Origin: Pseudomonas fontis
GTDB lineage: Bacteria > Pseudomonadota > Gammaproteobacteria > Pseudomonadales > Pseudomonadaceae
Direction of reading: 5' to 3'
Assembly (NCBI RefSeq): GCF_028656955.1
Contig: NZ_JAMDGY010000022.1
Span: 30,843-94,842 of the forward strand
DNA length: 64,000 bases
A program made the position numbers and the translations under genes. Within the stretch, counting starts at the first letter, position 1. Each line of letters starts with the position of its first letter. The notes under the pieces are model-generated. The model had not been told where the DNA came from and ran no database searches. It worked only from the letters and a program-made list of their open reading frames with translations. This document shows positions 50,767 through 60,628 of this stretch, piece after piece.

Positions 50767-51591
50767 TCAGTCTCCTTCGCTTAACGGCTTGTGCAATACG
50801 CCATAGACTACCTGATAGGTGGCTGGCAGTCCCGCAGGCTGGCGGAAGCGTTCATAAGCCTGCAACAGGCCCTGCATGCGCGCGCGCCCGGTAAGGCCGG
50901 TCGGTCGGCCAGGGTTGAGGTTGTGCGCGCCGAGAGCCTTGAGTTCGTGGGTCAGGCTGCGCACATCCGGGTAGTGCAGCACATGCGGCTGCGTATGCAG
51001 GCCGAGCACCTGCAAACCGCTGGCGGCGCACAGCCGTTGATAGTCGTCCAACTGACGGAAGCGATTGACGTGCACCAGCCCGTCCACTTCCTGCCAGCTG
51101 TCGCGCAGCTCATACAGGGTGCCCACGCACAGGCTGGCAAAGGCGAACACGCCACCGGGCTGCAACACCCGCCGCGCTTCGCCGAGCACCGCAGCAAAAT
51201 CGGCGCACCATTGCACCGCCAGGCTGGAGAAGATCAACCCGGCGCTGGCGCTGCGCAGCGGCAGGCGCTCGGCATCGCCCACCACATGGTAGCGCGCCCC
51301 GCCCAGCTCGCGGGCATGCAGCAACATGCCTTCGGCAATGTCCACGGCCACCCCCAGGCCCTGTGGATAACACGCCTGCAGCGCCCGGCTGAAATGCCCG
51401 GTGCCGCTGCCCAGGTCGACCCAGCACGGGGGTTGCAGGTCGGCGGGCAGTTGCGTCAGCAGATGGGCGCCGACGGCGCGTTGCAGTTCGGCCACGCTGT
51501 CATAGCTGGCCGCCGCACGGGAAAACGATGCCGCTACCTGGCGCTTGTCGGGCAAGCCACCAGGCAGGTTCGGCAGGGATAGATCAGTCAT
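50767..51591 (-). CDS. bioC: malonyl-ACP O-methyltransferase BioC
   Basis: 274 residues from [34 protein letters not shown]-binding [16 protein letters not shown] follows. It methylates malonyl-ACP to disguise it as a fatty-acid primer for pimeloyl synthesis; BioH encoded just upstream later removes the methyl ester. It overlaps bioH by 8 bp. The longer upstream reading (starting 39 codons earlier) lies within bioH. Confidence 0.94.
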   Translation of the reverse strand: MTDLSLPNLPGGLPDKRQVAASFSRAAASYDSVAELQRAVGAHLLTQLPADLQPPCWVDLGSGTGHFSRALQACYPQGLGVAVDIAEGMLLHARELGGARYHVVGDAERLPLRSASAGLIFSSLAVQWCADFAAVLGEARRVLQPGGVFAFASLCVGTLYELRDSWQEVDGLVHVNRFRQLDDYQRLCAASGLQVLGLHTQPHVLHYPDVRSLTHELKALGAHNLNPGRPTGLTGRARMQGLLQAYERFRQPAGLPATYQVVYGVLHKPLSEGD

Positions 51592-52315
51592 TGCCGCTCT
51601 CGTGCAGGAAATTCTTGATGGTCGCGGCCAGCTCCTGCGGGTACTCAAGGACGAAGGCATGGGCCGCGTCCTCGACCAGGCCGACCTCCACATCCGGCAG
51701 CAGCTCACTCAGGGCGCTGGCCGCTTCGGCCGGCACCAGGGCGTCATTGCCGGCGAACAGGTGAAGTTGCGGGCAGTCGAAGGCTTGCAGCGCCGCACGG
51801 GTGTCGAGCTGGCCCAGCACTTCCAGGCCCTTGGCCAGGTAGACGGGGTCGATCACGGGAATGCCGACATCCAGTTGCCGGATCAGGCTGCGCGACTCCT
51901 GCGCACCCTGGCTGCACAGCGACTTGAAGCGCTTGAGGGTGACCTGCGGGTGGCTGCGGCAGCCATCCATGAAGGCCTGGAAGGTATCCTTGGCCATGCC
52001 GTGCGGCCAGTCTGCACGCTCGACGAAACTGACGTTGCTGCCCAGGGTGATCAGGCCGCAACAGTGATCACCACGGCGCGCCGCCAGCTGTGCGGCGAGC
52101 ATACCGCCCAGTGACCAGCCGCCCAGCCAGCAGTCGGTTGGCACGCGGCGGTCCAGATAATCCAGCCAGGCCTCGGCATCGCCTTCGGCCAGGTTCGGCA
52201 GCGCCATCAGTTCTACGTGCAGCGTGCTGTCCTGCGCCCGCAGGCTGGCGGCCAGCGGTTCCAGTGCAGCAGTACCCAAACCCCAACCCGGCAGCACTAT
52301 CAGTCGATTACGCAT
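51584..52315 (-). CDS. bioH: pimeloyl-ACP methyl ester carboxylesterase BioH
   Basis: 243 residues, alpha/beta-hydrolase. Begins [18 protein letters not shown]; the nucleophile Ser68 is in GGWSLGG. It cleaves pimeloyl-ACP methyl ester to end chain elongation for biotin. Located in the bio operon between bioF and bioC, as usual in Pseudomonas (in E. coli bioH is unlinked). Overlaps bioF by 8 bp. Confidence 0.93.
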   Translation of the reverse strand: MRNRLIVLPGWGLGTAALEPLAASLRAQDSTLHVELMALPNLAEGDAEAWLDYLDRRVPTDCWLGGWSLGGMLAAQLAARRGDHCCGLITLGSNVSFVERADWPHGMAKDTFQAFMDGCRSHPQVTLKRFKSLCSQGAQESRSLIRQLDVGIPVIDPVYLAKGLEVLGQLDTRAALQAFDCPQLHLFAGNDALVPAEAASALSELLPDVEVGLVEDAAHAFVLEYPQELAATIKNFLHESGND

Positions 52316-53480
52316 CGGCAGGCTCCAGCTGTGGATAACATTCGGCCAACGCATTCAACAATAGCTGCACCTGCGCTTCGCTGTGCGCGGCGGTCAGGGT
52401 GACCCGCAGGCGGGCGCTGCCGGCCGGCACGGTGGGCGGGCGAATGGCGGTCACCATCAGGCCGCGTTCGCGCAGCATCTGCGACAGCCGCACAGCGCGT
52501 GCGGCATCGCCGATCATGATCGGCTGGATCGGCGTGAAGCTGTCCATCAGTTGCAGGCCGATCTGCTCGGCGCCCAGGCGGAACTGACGGATCAGGTTGT
52601 CCAGGTGCTCGCGACGCCACTGCTCGTCGCGCAGCAGTTGCAGGCTTTGCAGGGTGGCGCAGGCCAATGCGGGCGGTTGGCTGGTGGTATAGATGTACGG
52701 CCGGGCGAACTGGATCAGGCTTTCGATCAGGTCTTCGCTGCCGGCGACGAAGGCACCGGCAGTGCCGAAGGCCTTGCCCAGGGTCCCGACCAGCACCGGC
52801 AGATCATCCATGCCCAGGCCGAAATGCTCGGCCACACCGCCACCGTGCTTGCCCAGGGTGCCGAAGCCATGGGCATCGTCGACCATCAGCCAGGCACCCT
52901 TGGCCCGTGCTTCGGCCGCCAGCGCAGGCAGATCGGCAACGTCGCCATCCATGCTGAACACACCGTCGGTAACGACCAAGGTATTGCCGACGGTTTTTTC
53001 CAGGCGCTTGGCCAGGCTCACCGCATCATTGTGCAGGTAACGATTGAAGCGCGCCCCGCTGAGCAGGCCGGCATCCAGCAATGAGGCGTGGTTGAGGCGG
53101 TCCTGCAAGACGCTGTCACCCTGCCCGACCAATGCCGTCAAGGTGCCAAGGTTGGCCATGTAGCCGGTGGTGAACAGCAGCGCCCGCGGGCGCCCGGTGA
53201 ACTCGGCCAGCGCCAGTTCCAGTTCATGGTGCGGGCCGCTGTGGCCGATCACCAGGTGCGACGCCCCGCCGCCCACGCCCCAGCGCTCGGCGCCGGCACG
53301 CCAGGCAGCGATCACTTGCGGGTGGTTGGCCAGGCCCAGGTAATCATTGCTGCAGAACGCCAGCAATGGCTGGCCATCGACCACCGCCTGCGGCCCCTGC
53401 GGGCTTTCCAGCAAAGGTCGCTGGCGATACAAGGCCGCCGCGCGCCGTTGTTCCAGGCGCGCTTTCAGATCGAAGCTCAT
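52308..53480 (-). CDS. bioF: 8-amino-7-oxononanoate synthase
   Basis: 390 residues, PLP-dependent alpha-oxoamine synthase. [35 protein letters not shown] and the lysine-bearing [17 protein letters not shown] are readable. It condenses pimeloyl-ACP with alanine. Seven bases after bioB. Confidence 0.96.
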   Translation of the reverse strand: MSFDLKARLEQRRAAALYRQRPLLESPQGPQAVVDGQPLLAFCSNDYLGLANHPQVIAAWRAGAERWGVGGGASHLVIGHSGPHHELELALAEFTGRPRALLFTTGYMANLGTLTALVGQGDSVLQDRLNHASLLDAGLLSGARFNRYLHNDAVSLAKRLEKTVGNTLVVTDGVFSMDGDVADLPALAAEARAKGAWLMVDDAHGFGTLGKHGGGVAEHFGLGMDDLPVLVGTLGKAFGTAGAFVAGSEDLIESLIQFARPYIYTTSQPPALACATLQSLQLLRDEQWRREHLDNLIRQFRLGAEQIGLQLMDSFTPIQPIMIGDAARAVRLSQMLRERGLMVTAIRPPTVPAGSARLRVTLTAAHSEAQVQLLLNALAECYPQLEPADA

Positions 53481-53487
53481 GCTGACC

Positions 53488-54546
53488 TCAGGCGGATGCG
53501 GCGTCGTAGAACAGCTCGCTGCTCTTCTGCTCGATCAGCGCCTGCTCGATGGCGGCCTGGTGCACTTCGTCGGCGTGCTCTTCGCGCGCTTCCGGCTGGA
53601 TGCCCAGGCGGGCGAACAGCTGCATGTCCTTGTCGGCTTGCGGGTTGGCGGTGGTCAGCAGTTTTTCGCCGTAGAAGATCGAGTTGGCCCCGGCGAAGAA
53701 TGCCAGCGCCTGCATCTGCTCGTTCATCGCCTCACGCCCGGCCGACAGGCGCACGTGCGATTGCGGCATGAGGATGCGCGCCACCGCGAGCATGCGGATG
53801 AAATCGAACGGATCGACGTCCTCGGCGTTGGCCAGTGGCGTGCCCTCGACCTTCACCAGCATGTTGATCGGCACCGACTCTGGGTGCTCCGGCAGGTTGG
53901 CCAGCTGGATCAGCAGGCCGGCGCGGTCGTCCAGCGTCTCGCCCATGCCGAGGATCCCGCCCGAGCAGATCTTCATCCCCGCATCACGCACGTAGGCCAG
54001 GGTTTGCAGGCGCTCGCTGTAGGTGCGGGTGGTGATGATGCTGCCGTAGAACTCCGGCGAGGTGTCGAGGTTGTGGTTGTAGTAGTCCAGGCCGGCATGG
54101 GCCAGTGCCTCGGTCTGCTCCTGGTCGAGCTTGCCCAGGGTCATGCAGGTTTCCAGGCCCATGGCCTTGACCCCTTTGACCATCTGCAGCACGTAGGGCA
54201 TGTCCTTGGCCGAAGGGTGCTTCCACGCCGCACCCATGCAGAAGCGCGTGGAGCCGATGGCCTTGGCCCGGGCGGCCTCCTCCAGCACCTTTTGCACTTC
54301 CATCAGCTTCTGTTTTTCCAGCCCGGTGTTGTAGTGGCCGGACTGCGGACAATATTTGCAATCTTCCGGGCAGGCGCCGGTCTTGATCGACAGCAAGGTC
54401 GAGACCTGCACGCGATTGGCGTCGAAATGCGCGCGGTGCATGGTCTGCGCCTGGAACAACAGGTCGTTGAACGGCTGCTGGAACAGCGCTTTGACTTCGG
54501 CCAGGGACCAGTCGTGACGAAGCGTTGCAGTTGTGCTCGCGCTCAT
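53488..54546 (-). CDS. bioB: biotin synthase
   Basis: 352 residues. Radical-SAM cluster motif CPEDCKYC with Cys59, Cys63 and Cys66. It inserts sulfur into dethiobiotin. First gene of the minus-strand bioBFHCD operon, divergent from comF with 89 bp between. bioA is absent from this cluster. I saw no convincing BirA operator. Confidence 0.97.
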   Translation of the reverse strand: MSASTTATLRHDWSLAEVKALFQQPFNDLLFQAQTMHRAHFDANRVQVSTLLSIKTGACPEDCKYCPQSGHYNTGLEKQKLMEVQKVLEEAARAKAIGSTRFCMGAAWKHPSAKDMPYVLQMVKGVKAMGLETCMTLGKLDQEQTEALAHAGLDYYNHNLDTSPEFYGSIITTRTYSERLQTLAYVRDAGMKICSGGILGMGETLDDRAGLLIQLANLPEHPESVPINMLVKVEGTPLANAEDVDPFDFIRMLAVARILMPQSHVRLSAGREAMNEQMQALAFFAGANSIFYGEKLLTTANPQADKDMQLFARLGIQPEAREEHADEVHQAAIEQALIEQKSSELFYDAASA

Positions 54547-54635
54547 GGGTGTTTCCTTGTTTAGGCTTGAACTCGCGCCGGGACAGGAAAGCCCACGAGC
54601 GCATCACGGATAGCTCGCATAGTTAAGGAAGCGCC

Positions 54636-55373
54636 ATGCACTGTCAACCGCATCTAAAGCGACTGGCTTACAACTGGTTAAATAACAACCATCACTGTTT
54701 ATTGTGCGATGAGCCCGCCGAACAGCCCCAGGCAATCTGCGCGGCCTGTGAAGCTGAGTTGCCCTGGCTGGATGAACGCTGCCGGGTCTGCGCCCTGCCC
54801 CTGCCGATGCGCGGGCTGGTGTGTGGCCAGTGCAGCCGGCGCCGCCCCGCCTTTGAGCAGGTCGAGGCGCCCTGGCACTACGGCTTCCCGCTGGACGCGC
54901 TGATCACTCGCTTCAAGCACCAGCGTCAGTGGCCTGTGGGCCGCCTGCTCGCGCAGTTGCTCGGCAACTGGCTGAACCACCGCTTTGCCGAAGGGCTGGC
55001 CCGCCCGAGCCTGTTGCTGCCGGTGCCAATGGGCCGGCAACGCCTGCGCCAGCGCGGCTACAACCAGGCGCAGATGCTCGCCCGGTGGCTCAGCCGACAA
55101 CTGGCAATCCCTTGCGCCGACCACCTGCTCAGCCGTACCCGTGACACCCCGGCGCAACAGGGCCTGAGCGCCCGCGCCCGGCAGCGCAACCTCAAGGCGG
55201 CGTTCAGCGTGCAGCCGACGGCGGCCCTGCAAGGCCAGCACCTGGCGCTGGTCGATGACGTGCTGACCACCGGCGCCACCGCCCAGGCACTGGCGGCGCT
55301 GCTGCGGGCGCAGGGCGCTGCGCGGGTCGACATCTACTGCCTGGCACGAACGCCAAAGCCCGGCAGCGCTTGA
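54636..55373 (+). CDS. ComF family phosphoribosyltransferase-like protein
   Basis: 245 residues. N-terminal zinc-ribbon cysteines (CLLC at 21-24, CAAC at 35-38, then CRVC and CGQC) and a C-terminal type I PRTase domain with the PRPP motif LVDDVLTTGAT. ComF/GntX proteins are linked to DNA uptake; E. coli GntX (YhgH) supports growth on DNA. It is divergent from bioB, an arrangement seen in other gammaproteobacteria. The enzymatic reaction is not known. Confidence 0.9.
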   Translation: MHCQPHLKRLAYNWLNNNHHCLLCDEPAEQPQAICAACEAELPWLDERCRVCALPLPMRGLVCGQCSRRRPAFEQVEAPWHYGFPLDALITRFKHQRQWPVGRLLAQLLGNWLNHRFAEGLARPSLLLPVPMGRQRLRQRGYNQAQMLARWLSRQLAIPCADHLLSRTRDTPAQQGLSARARQRNLKAAFSVQPTAALQGQHLALVDDVLTTGATAQALAALLRAQGAARVDIYCLARTPKPGSA

Positions 55374-55431
55374 CTTGCAGCCGGCAGGCGGGCACTTTCC
55401 AAGCCGAACTCGTTCATCAATCGTGCCCGCC

Positions 55432-56196
55432 ATGTCCTTGTCTGCTCCGCTGACCCAACATATCGTCCGTCGCCCGCAACGTATCGCCCTGCTCCAGCAC
55501 ATCGCCGAGCAAGGCTCGATCACCCGTGCCGCGAAAAGCGCCGGCATGAGTTACAAGGCCGCCTGGGATGCCATCGACGAACTCAACAACCTCGCCGCCA
55601 CCCCGCTGGTCGAGCGCAGTGTGGGCGGCCGTGGCGGCGGTGGCGCGAAACTCTCCGAGGAAGGCCAGCGCGTGCTGCGCCTGTACCAACGCCTGCAAGC
55701 CTTGCAGGCACAGATCCTTGAAGCCGCCGAAGACGCCAGCGACCTCGACCTGCTCAGCCGCCTAATGATGCGCACCAGTGCGCGCAACCAGCTGCACGGG
55801 CGTATCAGCGCGATCCAGGCGCAGGGCCGCAACGACCGCGTGGAACTGGCGCTGGCCGGTGACCTGCGCATCGAGGCGCAGATCACCCATGACAGCACCC
55901 AACGCCTGGAACTGGCGATCGGCACCCAGGTGGTGGCGCTGATCAAGGCCGGCTGGCTGGAGCTGCTGACCGTCGACGAGCGTGCCGCGCCTGGCGAAAA
56001 CCTGCTGTGCGCCGAGGTCCAGGAACTGCTCGAAGACCCGCAGGGCTCTACCGAGGTGCGCCTGGTGCTGGGCAACGGCCAGACCCTGTGCGCCTTCGCC
56101 GAGCCGGCGTGGCTGGCCAGCCAGTGCATAGGCGTCGGCAGCGCCCTGCACGTAAGCTTTTCACCGGCTAACGTACTGCTGGGAACACCTGTCTAA
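55432..56196 (+). CDS. modE: ModE-type molybdate-responsive regulator
   Basis: 254 residues. N-terminal LysR-like wHTH (ALLQHIAEQGSITRAAKSAGMSYKAAWDAI) with the glycine-rich RGGGGAKLS loop typical of ModE, then two TOBE/MOP molybdate-binding repeats (about 125-185 and 195-254). It represses modABC and related genes when molybdate is bound. It starts at 55432, the family N-terminus. The mod transporter genes are not adjacent, which is atypical. Confidence 0.92.
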   Translation: MSLSAPLTQHIVRRPQRIALLQHIAEQGSITRAAKSAGMSYKAAWDAIDELNNLAATPLVERSVGGRGGGGAKLSEEGQRVLRLYQRLQALQAQILEAAEDASDLDLLSRLMMRTSARNQLHGRISAIQAQGRNDRVELALAGDLRIEAQITHDSTQRLELAIGTQVVALIKAGWLELLTVDERAAPGENLLCAEVQELLEDPQGSTEVRLVLGNGQTLCAFAEPAWLASQCIGVGSALHVSFSPANVLLGTPV

Positions 56197-56260
56197 AAAC
56201 GGCCACAAAACCGTCATATCGGCTGACTAAGGTGGCAGGCAAACCAGCAGGAAGCCTGTG

Positions 56261-58165
56261 ATGAGCCTATTAGAAGAAACCCAGCCGACCGACCTCGAAC
56301 AGATGGTCGGTTTCACCCGTCGGCGTTTTATCGGCGCCGGCGCCCTGTGCGGCGCGGCGATGTTCCTGGGCGGCAACCTGCTCAGCCGCAGCGTGCTGGC
56401 CAGCAGCATCGAAGCGGCCAACAGCGCCTTGCTCGGCTTTGCGCCAATCGCGGCCTCCAGCGCCGACAGCATCACCTTGCCCGCAGGCTACAAAGCCTCC
56501 GTACTGATCAGCTGGGGCCAGCCGCTGCACCACGACAGCCCGGCCTTCGACCCTAGCGGCCAGGGCACGGCCCAGGCGCAGGAGGTGCAATTTGGCGACC
56601 ACAACGACGGCATGAGCCTGTTCCCGTTTGCCGATGACAGCAACCGCGCACTGATGGCGATCAACAACGAATACACCAACTACCGCACCCTGTTTGCCCA
56701 CGGCGGCCAGCCGGCCAATGCGCAAGACGTGCACAAGGCGCAGGCCGCCGAAGGCGTCTCGGTGATCGAGGTGCGCCGTGATGCGGGCGGTGCATGGCAG
56801 TTCGTCCAGGGCTCGCCCTACAACCGGCGCATCCACGGCAACACGCCGATCCGCCTGAGTGGCCCGGCCGCCGGCGATGCCAGGTTGCGCACCACGGCCG
56901 ACAACAGCGCCAGCAAAGTGCTCGGCACCTTCCAGAACTGCGCTAACGGCAAGACCCCGTGGGGCACCTACCTGACCTGCGAAGAGAACTTCACCGACTG
57001 CTTCGGCAGCAGCGACCCGAACCAGGCCTTCGATGCCGGGCAAAAGCGCTATGGCGCGTCGATCACTGGCAAGGAGGTTGGCTGGCACCTGCATGACCCG
57101 CGCTTCGACCTGGCGAAGAACCCCAATGAACTCAACCGCCATGGCTGGGTGGTGGAGATCGACCCGTTCGACCCCGAGTCGACCCCGATCAAGCGCACCG
57201 CGCTGGGCCGCTTCAAGCACGAGAACGCCGCCCTGGGTGAAACTGGCGACGGCCGCGCGGTGGTGTACATGGGCGACGATGAGCGCGGCGAGTTCATCTA
57301 CAAGTTCATCAGCCGTGACCGTATTGACCACAAGAACCTCTCGGCCAACCGCAACCTGCTGGACCACGGCACCTTGTATGTCGCGCGTTTCGATGATGGC
57401 GACGGCCATGCCGACAAGCCGCGCGGCAAGGGCCAGTGGCTGGAGTTGACCCACGGCAAGCACGGCCTGCATGCCGCCAATGGCTTCGCCAGCCAGGCGC
57501 AGGTGTTGATCCACGCGCGCCTGGCCGCGAGCCATTTGCAGGCTACGCGCATGGATCGCCCGGAATGGATCGTGGTCAGCCCCAAGGATGGCCAGGTGTA
57601 TTGCACCCTCACCAACAACGTCAAGCGGGGTGAAGAAGGCCAGCCGGTGGGCGGGCCGAACCCGCGCGAGAAGAATGTCTACGGGCAGATCCTGCGCTGG
57701 CGCGAAACGGGCGATGACCAGGGGGCGATGAGCTTCGAGTGGGACCTGTTCGTGGTGGCTGGCAACCCGGGTGTACACCCGGGTGAAGCCAAGGGCGGGT
57801 CGAGCAATGTCACCGCGCAGAACATGTTCAACAGCCCCGACGGGCTGGGTTTCGATGCGGATGGGCGGCTGTGGATACTCACCGACGGGGACTACAGCAA
57901 CGCCGGGGATTTTGCCGGCATGGGCAACAACCAGATGCTCTGCGCCGACCCGGCGACCGGGGAGATCCGCCGTTTCATGGTCGGGCCGGTGGCCTGCGAG
58001 GTGACCGGGATTGCTTTTGCGCCGGACCAGAAAACCTTGTTCGTGGGGATCCAGCATCCTGGCGAGACGGGTGGTTCCACCTTCCCGGAGCATTTGCCGG
58101 GGGGCAAGCCGAGGTCGTCGGTGATGGCGATTGTGCGTGAGGATGGTGGGGTGATCGGCGCCTGA
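56261..58165 (+). CDS. PhoX family alkaline phosphatase (DUF839), Tat-exported
   Basis: 634 residues. Twin-arginine signal TRRRFIGAG with arginines 20-22, followed by a hydrophobic stretch to about 45. The body matches the PhoX/DUF839 family of Fe/Ca-dependent phosphatases: DGMSLFPF, TPWGTYLTCEENFTDCFG, HGWVVEIDPFDP, VYMGDDERGEFIYKF, SPDGLGFDADGRLWILTDGD. It likely frees phosphate from organic phosphates in the periplasm. Starts at ATG 56261 following GTG. Its 3' end has been duplicated with a REP element downstream. Confidence 0.92.
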   Translation: MSLLEETQPTDLEQMVGFTRRRFIGAGALCGAAMFLGGNLLSRSVLASSIEAANSALLGFAPIAASSADSITLPAGYKASVLISWGQPLHHDSPAFDPSGQGTAQAQEVQFGDHNDGMSLFPFADDSNRALMAINNEYTNYRTLFAHGGQPANAQDVHKAQAAEGVSVIEVRRDAGGAWQFVQGSPYNRRIHGNTPIRLSGPAAGDARLRTTADNSASKVLGTFQNCANGKTPWGTYLTCEENFTDCFGSSDPNQAFDAGQKRYGASITGKEVGWHLHDPRFDLAKNPNELNRHGWVVEIDPFDPESTPIKRTALGRFKHENAALGETGDGRAVVYMGDDERGEFIYKFISRDRIDHKNLSANRNLLDHGTLYVARFDDGDGHADKPRGKGQWLELTHGKHGLHAANGFASQAQVLIHARLAASHLQATRMDRPEWIVVSPKDGQVYCTLTNNVKRGEEGQPVGGPNPREKNVYGQILRWRETGDDQGAMSFEWDLFVVAGNPGVHPGEAKGGSSNVTAQNMFNSPDGLGFDADGRLWILTDGDYSNAGDFAGMGNNQMLCADPATGEIRRFMVGPVACEVTGIAFAPDQKTLFVGIQHPGETGGSTFPEHLPGGKPRSSVMAIVREDGGVIGA

Positions 58166-58573
58166 GTGTGCCTCTGCTCCCATGTAGCCGCTGCCGTAAG
58201 GCTGCGCTCGCCTGCACAGCAGGCGCCGCCTTTGGGAGCCCTTCCGGGCTCCAGCGCAGCCTTGCGGCAGCGGCTACAAAAACTCATCGCCCTTGTGGGA
58301 GCGGGCTGGTCCCGCGATGGGCCGCCCTGGCGTGACCGGATGGCAGAAGACCCTGTTCGTGGGGATCCAGCACCCTGGCGAGAGCGGTGGGGTAATCGGC
58401 GCCTGAGTGTGCCTCTGCTCCCATGTAGCCGCTGCCGTAAGGCTGCGCTCGCCTGCATAGCAGGCGCCGCCTTTGGGAGCCCTTACGGGCTCCAGCGCAG
58501 CCTTGCGGCAGCGGCTACAAAAATTCATCGCCCTTGTGGGAGCGGGCTGGTCCCGCGATGGGCCGCCCTGGCG
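58027..58573. repeat. tandem duplication (241-bp period) of phoX 3' end plus REP
   Basis: Unit 1: the last coding part of phoX (from about 58027) through its TGA (58163-58165), the 96-bp GTAGCCGCTGCCG element (58183-58278) and a short REP (58292-58325), ending about 58332. Unit 2 repeats these in order: a shortened phoX tail (58341-58406, including TGA at 58404-58406), the 96-bp element (58424-58519) and the REP (58533-58566). Aligned landmarks are all 241 bp apart. In unit 2 about 70 bp of coding sequence are missing between two GGTGG repeats. Confidence 0.88.
58341..58406 (+). pseudogene. decayed copy of the phoX 3' end
   Basis: Reading CAGAAGACCCTGTTCGTGGG, ATCCAGCACCCTGGCGAG and then GGTGGGGTAATCGGCGCCTGA, it matches the phoX end with an internal deletion and a few silent-type changes. 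It has no start codon and is a by-product of the tandem duplication. Confidence 0.85.
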
Positions 58574-58637
58574 ACCCCGCTCTGCGTTACCATGCCAGCC
58601 ATGATGCGGCCCACTCTGCCGCACGGCAGGAGCAAGC

Positions 58638-59612
58638 ATGTCCCATCCCTTCGATACCCTCACCCCGGACCTGGTCCTCGACGCCGTCGAGAGCATCGGT
58701 TTCCTCAGCGATGCGCGCGTATTGGCGCTCAACAGCTACGAAAACCGCGTCTACCAGGTCGGCATCGAAGACGCCGAGCCGCTGATTGCCAAGTTCTACC
58801 GCCCGGGCCGCTGGACCAACGAGGCCATCCTCGAAGAACACGCCTTCACCGCCGAACTCGCCGATTGCGAAGTCCCGGTCGTGGCGCCACTTATCCACAA
58901 CGGTGCCAGCCTCTTCGAACACGCAGGCTTTCGCTTCACCCTGTTCCCGCGTCGCGGCGGCCGCGCGCCAGAGCCGGGCAACCTCGACCAGCTCTACCGC
59001 CTCGGCCAACTGCTCGGTCGCCTGCACGCCGTCGGTTCCACCCGCCCCTTCGAACACCGTGAAGCGCTGGCTGTGGACAACTTCGGCCACGCCTCGCTGA
59101 CCACCCTGCTCGAAGGCGACTTCATTCCACGCAGCCTGCTGCCAGCCTACGAATCAGTGGCCCGCGACCTGCTCAAGCGGGTCGAGGCGATCTACGCCCG
59201 CACCCCGCACAAGACCATCCGCCTGCACGGCGACTGCCACCCCGGCAACATGATGTGCCGCGACGAGATCTTCCACATCGTCGACCTCGACGACTGCCGC
59301 AGCGGTCCCGCCGTCCAGGACCTGTGGATGATGCTGGCCGGCGACCGTCACGAACGCCTCGGCCAACTCGCCGAACTGATGGACGGCTACAACGAGTTCC
59401 ACGATTTCGACCCACGCGAACTGGCCTTGATCGAACCGCTGCGCGCCCTGCGCCAGCTGCACTACAGCGCCTGGCTGGCACGTCGCTGGGACGACCCGGC
59501 ATTCCCGCGCAGCTTCCCCTGGTTCGGCCAGGAACGCTACTGGGGTGACCAGATCCTCGCCCTGCGCGAGCAAACCGCAGCACTGGATGAAGAGCCGCTG
59601 AAATTGTTCTAG
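58638..59612 (+). CDS. srkA: stress response serine/threonine kinase SrkA (YihE)
   Basis: 324 residues, APH-fold kinase. Catalytic HGDCHPGNMM and DLDDCRSGP (metal-binding) motifs are intact, with SYENRVYQVGIED and LFPRRGGRAPEPGN near the N-terminus. In E. coli SrkA (YihE/RdoA) counters programmed death after stress by acting against MazF and ROS. A GGCAGGAGCAAGC ribosome binding site precedes the ATG. In E. coli it is followed by dsbA; here rarD follows. Confidence 0.93.
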   Translation: MSHPFDTLTPDLVLDAVESIGFLSDARVLALNSYENRVYQVGIEDAEPLIAKFYRPGRWTNEAILEEHAFTAELADCEVPVVAPLIHNGASLFEHAGFRFTLFPRRGGRAPEPGNLDQLYRLGQLLGRLHAVGSTRPFEHREALAVDNFGHASLTTLLEGDFIPRSLLPAYESVARDLLKRVEAIYARTPHKTIRLHGDCHPGNMMCRDEIFHIVDLDDCRSGPAVQDLWMMLAGDRHERLGQLAELMDGYNEFHDFDPRELALIEPLRALRQLHYSAWLARRWDDPAFPRSFPWFGQERYWGDQILALREQTAALDEEPLKLF

Positions 59613-59677
59613 AAGCGCGAGCCAGACTGTCTACAATGGCCCGAATTTTTAGTTAGCTGCCTAAGCAAGGAATCTGC

Positions 59678-60565
59678 ATGCAAGCTGCCAACCCGCGTCG
59701 CGGGTACATCCTGGGCCTGACCGCCTACATCATCTGGGGCCTGTTCCCGATCTACTTCAAAGCCCTGCAAAGCGTGCCGGCAGTCGAGATCATCGTCCAC
59801 CGCGTGCTCTGGTCGGCATTGTTCGGCTCGGTGCTGCTGTTGTTCTGGAAGCACCCCGGCTGGTGGCGGGAGCTGCGCGACAACCCGCGCCGCCTGGCGA
59901 TCCTCGCCCTGAGCGGGTCGCTGATTGCCGGCAATTGGCTGACCTATGTCTGGTCGGTGAACAACGGGCGCATGCTCGAAGCCAGCCTGGGCTACTACAT
60001 CAACCCGCTGATCAACGTGCTGCTGGGCATGCTGTTGCTGGGCGAGCGCCTGCGCCGCCTGCAATGGGTCGCCGTGGGCCTGGCCGCCGTCGGCGTGGCC
60101 CAGCAGGTGTGGCAGGTCGGCAGCCTGCCGTGGGTCTCGCTGGTGCTGGCGCTGAGCTTCGGCTTCTACGGGCTGATCCGCAAGAAGGCGCCGGTCGCCG
60201 CCCTGCCGGGGCTGGTGGTGGAAACCTGGATGCTGGTACCGCTGGCCATTGGCTGGCTGCTCCTCAACCCGCTGGCGAACAGCGCGCAACCGGCGTTCTA
60301 CACCACCACCGAAGCGCTCTGGCTGATCGCAGCAGGCCCGGTGACGCTGATCCCACTGGTGTGCTTCAACGCCGCCGCCCGCCACCTGCCGTACACCACC
60401 CTGGGCTTCCTGCAGTACCTGGCGCCGACGCTGGTGTTGCTGCAAGCCGTGCTGCTGTTTGGTGAACATATGTCGAACAGCACCCTGGTGGCGTTCATGT
60501 TCATCTGGGCCGGCCTGGCCCTGTACAGCGTGGATGCCTGGCTGAGTTTGCGCCGACGCGCTTGA
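59678..60565 (+). CDS. rarD: RarD-type EamA permease
   Basis: 295 residues with about ten predicted membrane helices. RGYILGLTAYIIWGLFPIYFK, SLGYYINPLINVLLGMLLL and LGFLQYLAPTLVLLQAVLL match RarD, a drug/metabolite transporter linked to chloramphenicol resistance in early work. The actual substrate is not known. It is convergent with the gcvR-like gene. Confidence 0.92.
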   Translation: MQAANPRRGYILGLTAYIIWGLFPIYFKALQSVPAVEIIVHRVLWSALFGSVLLLFWKHPGWWRELRDNPRRLAILALSGSLIAGNWLTYVWSVNNGRMLEASLGYYINPLINVLLGMLLLGERLRRLQWVAVGLAAVGVAQQVWQVGSLPWVSLVLALSFGFYGLIRKKAPVAALPGLVVETWMLVPLAIGWLLLNPLANSAQPAFYTTTEALWLIAAGPVTLIPLVCFNAAARHLPYTTLGFLQYLAPTLVLLQAVLLFGEHMSNSTLVAFMFIWAGLALYSVDAWLSLRRRA

Positions 60566-60582
60566 TCAAAAAACGTACAAAA

Positions 60583-60615
60583 CTCTACAAGCCACGGATG
60601 ACGTGGCCTGTAGAG
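60583..60615 (-). terminator. stem-loop with T-rich tail, terminator on the minus strand
   Basis: CTCTACA-A-GCCACG (60583-60596) pairs with CGTGGC-C-TGTAGAG (60602-60615) with one mismatch. On the minus strand it is followed by TTTTGTACGTTTTTT, so it is likely the terminator of the gcvR-like gene, though 165 bp from its stop. Confidence 0.65.
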
Positions 60616-60628
60616 ACATCTCCCAAGG

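Noticed and set aside
54660..54710. BirA-like half-sites (TTACAA, GGTTAAAT) at the start of comF, facing bioB
   Set aside because: The order and spacing do not match the TTGTAAACC-N15-GGTTTACAA operator, and they lie inside comF codons.
56270..58183. 637-codon minus-strand ORF antisense to phoX
   Set aside because: Overlaps a clear Tat-signal PhoX gene over its whole length; the translation shows no family features.
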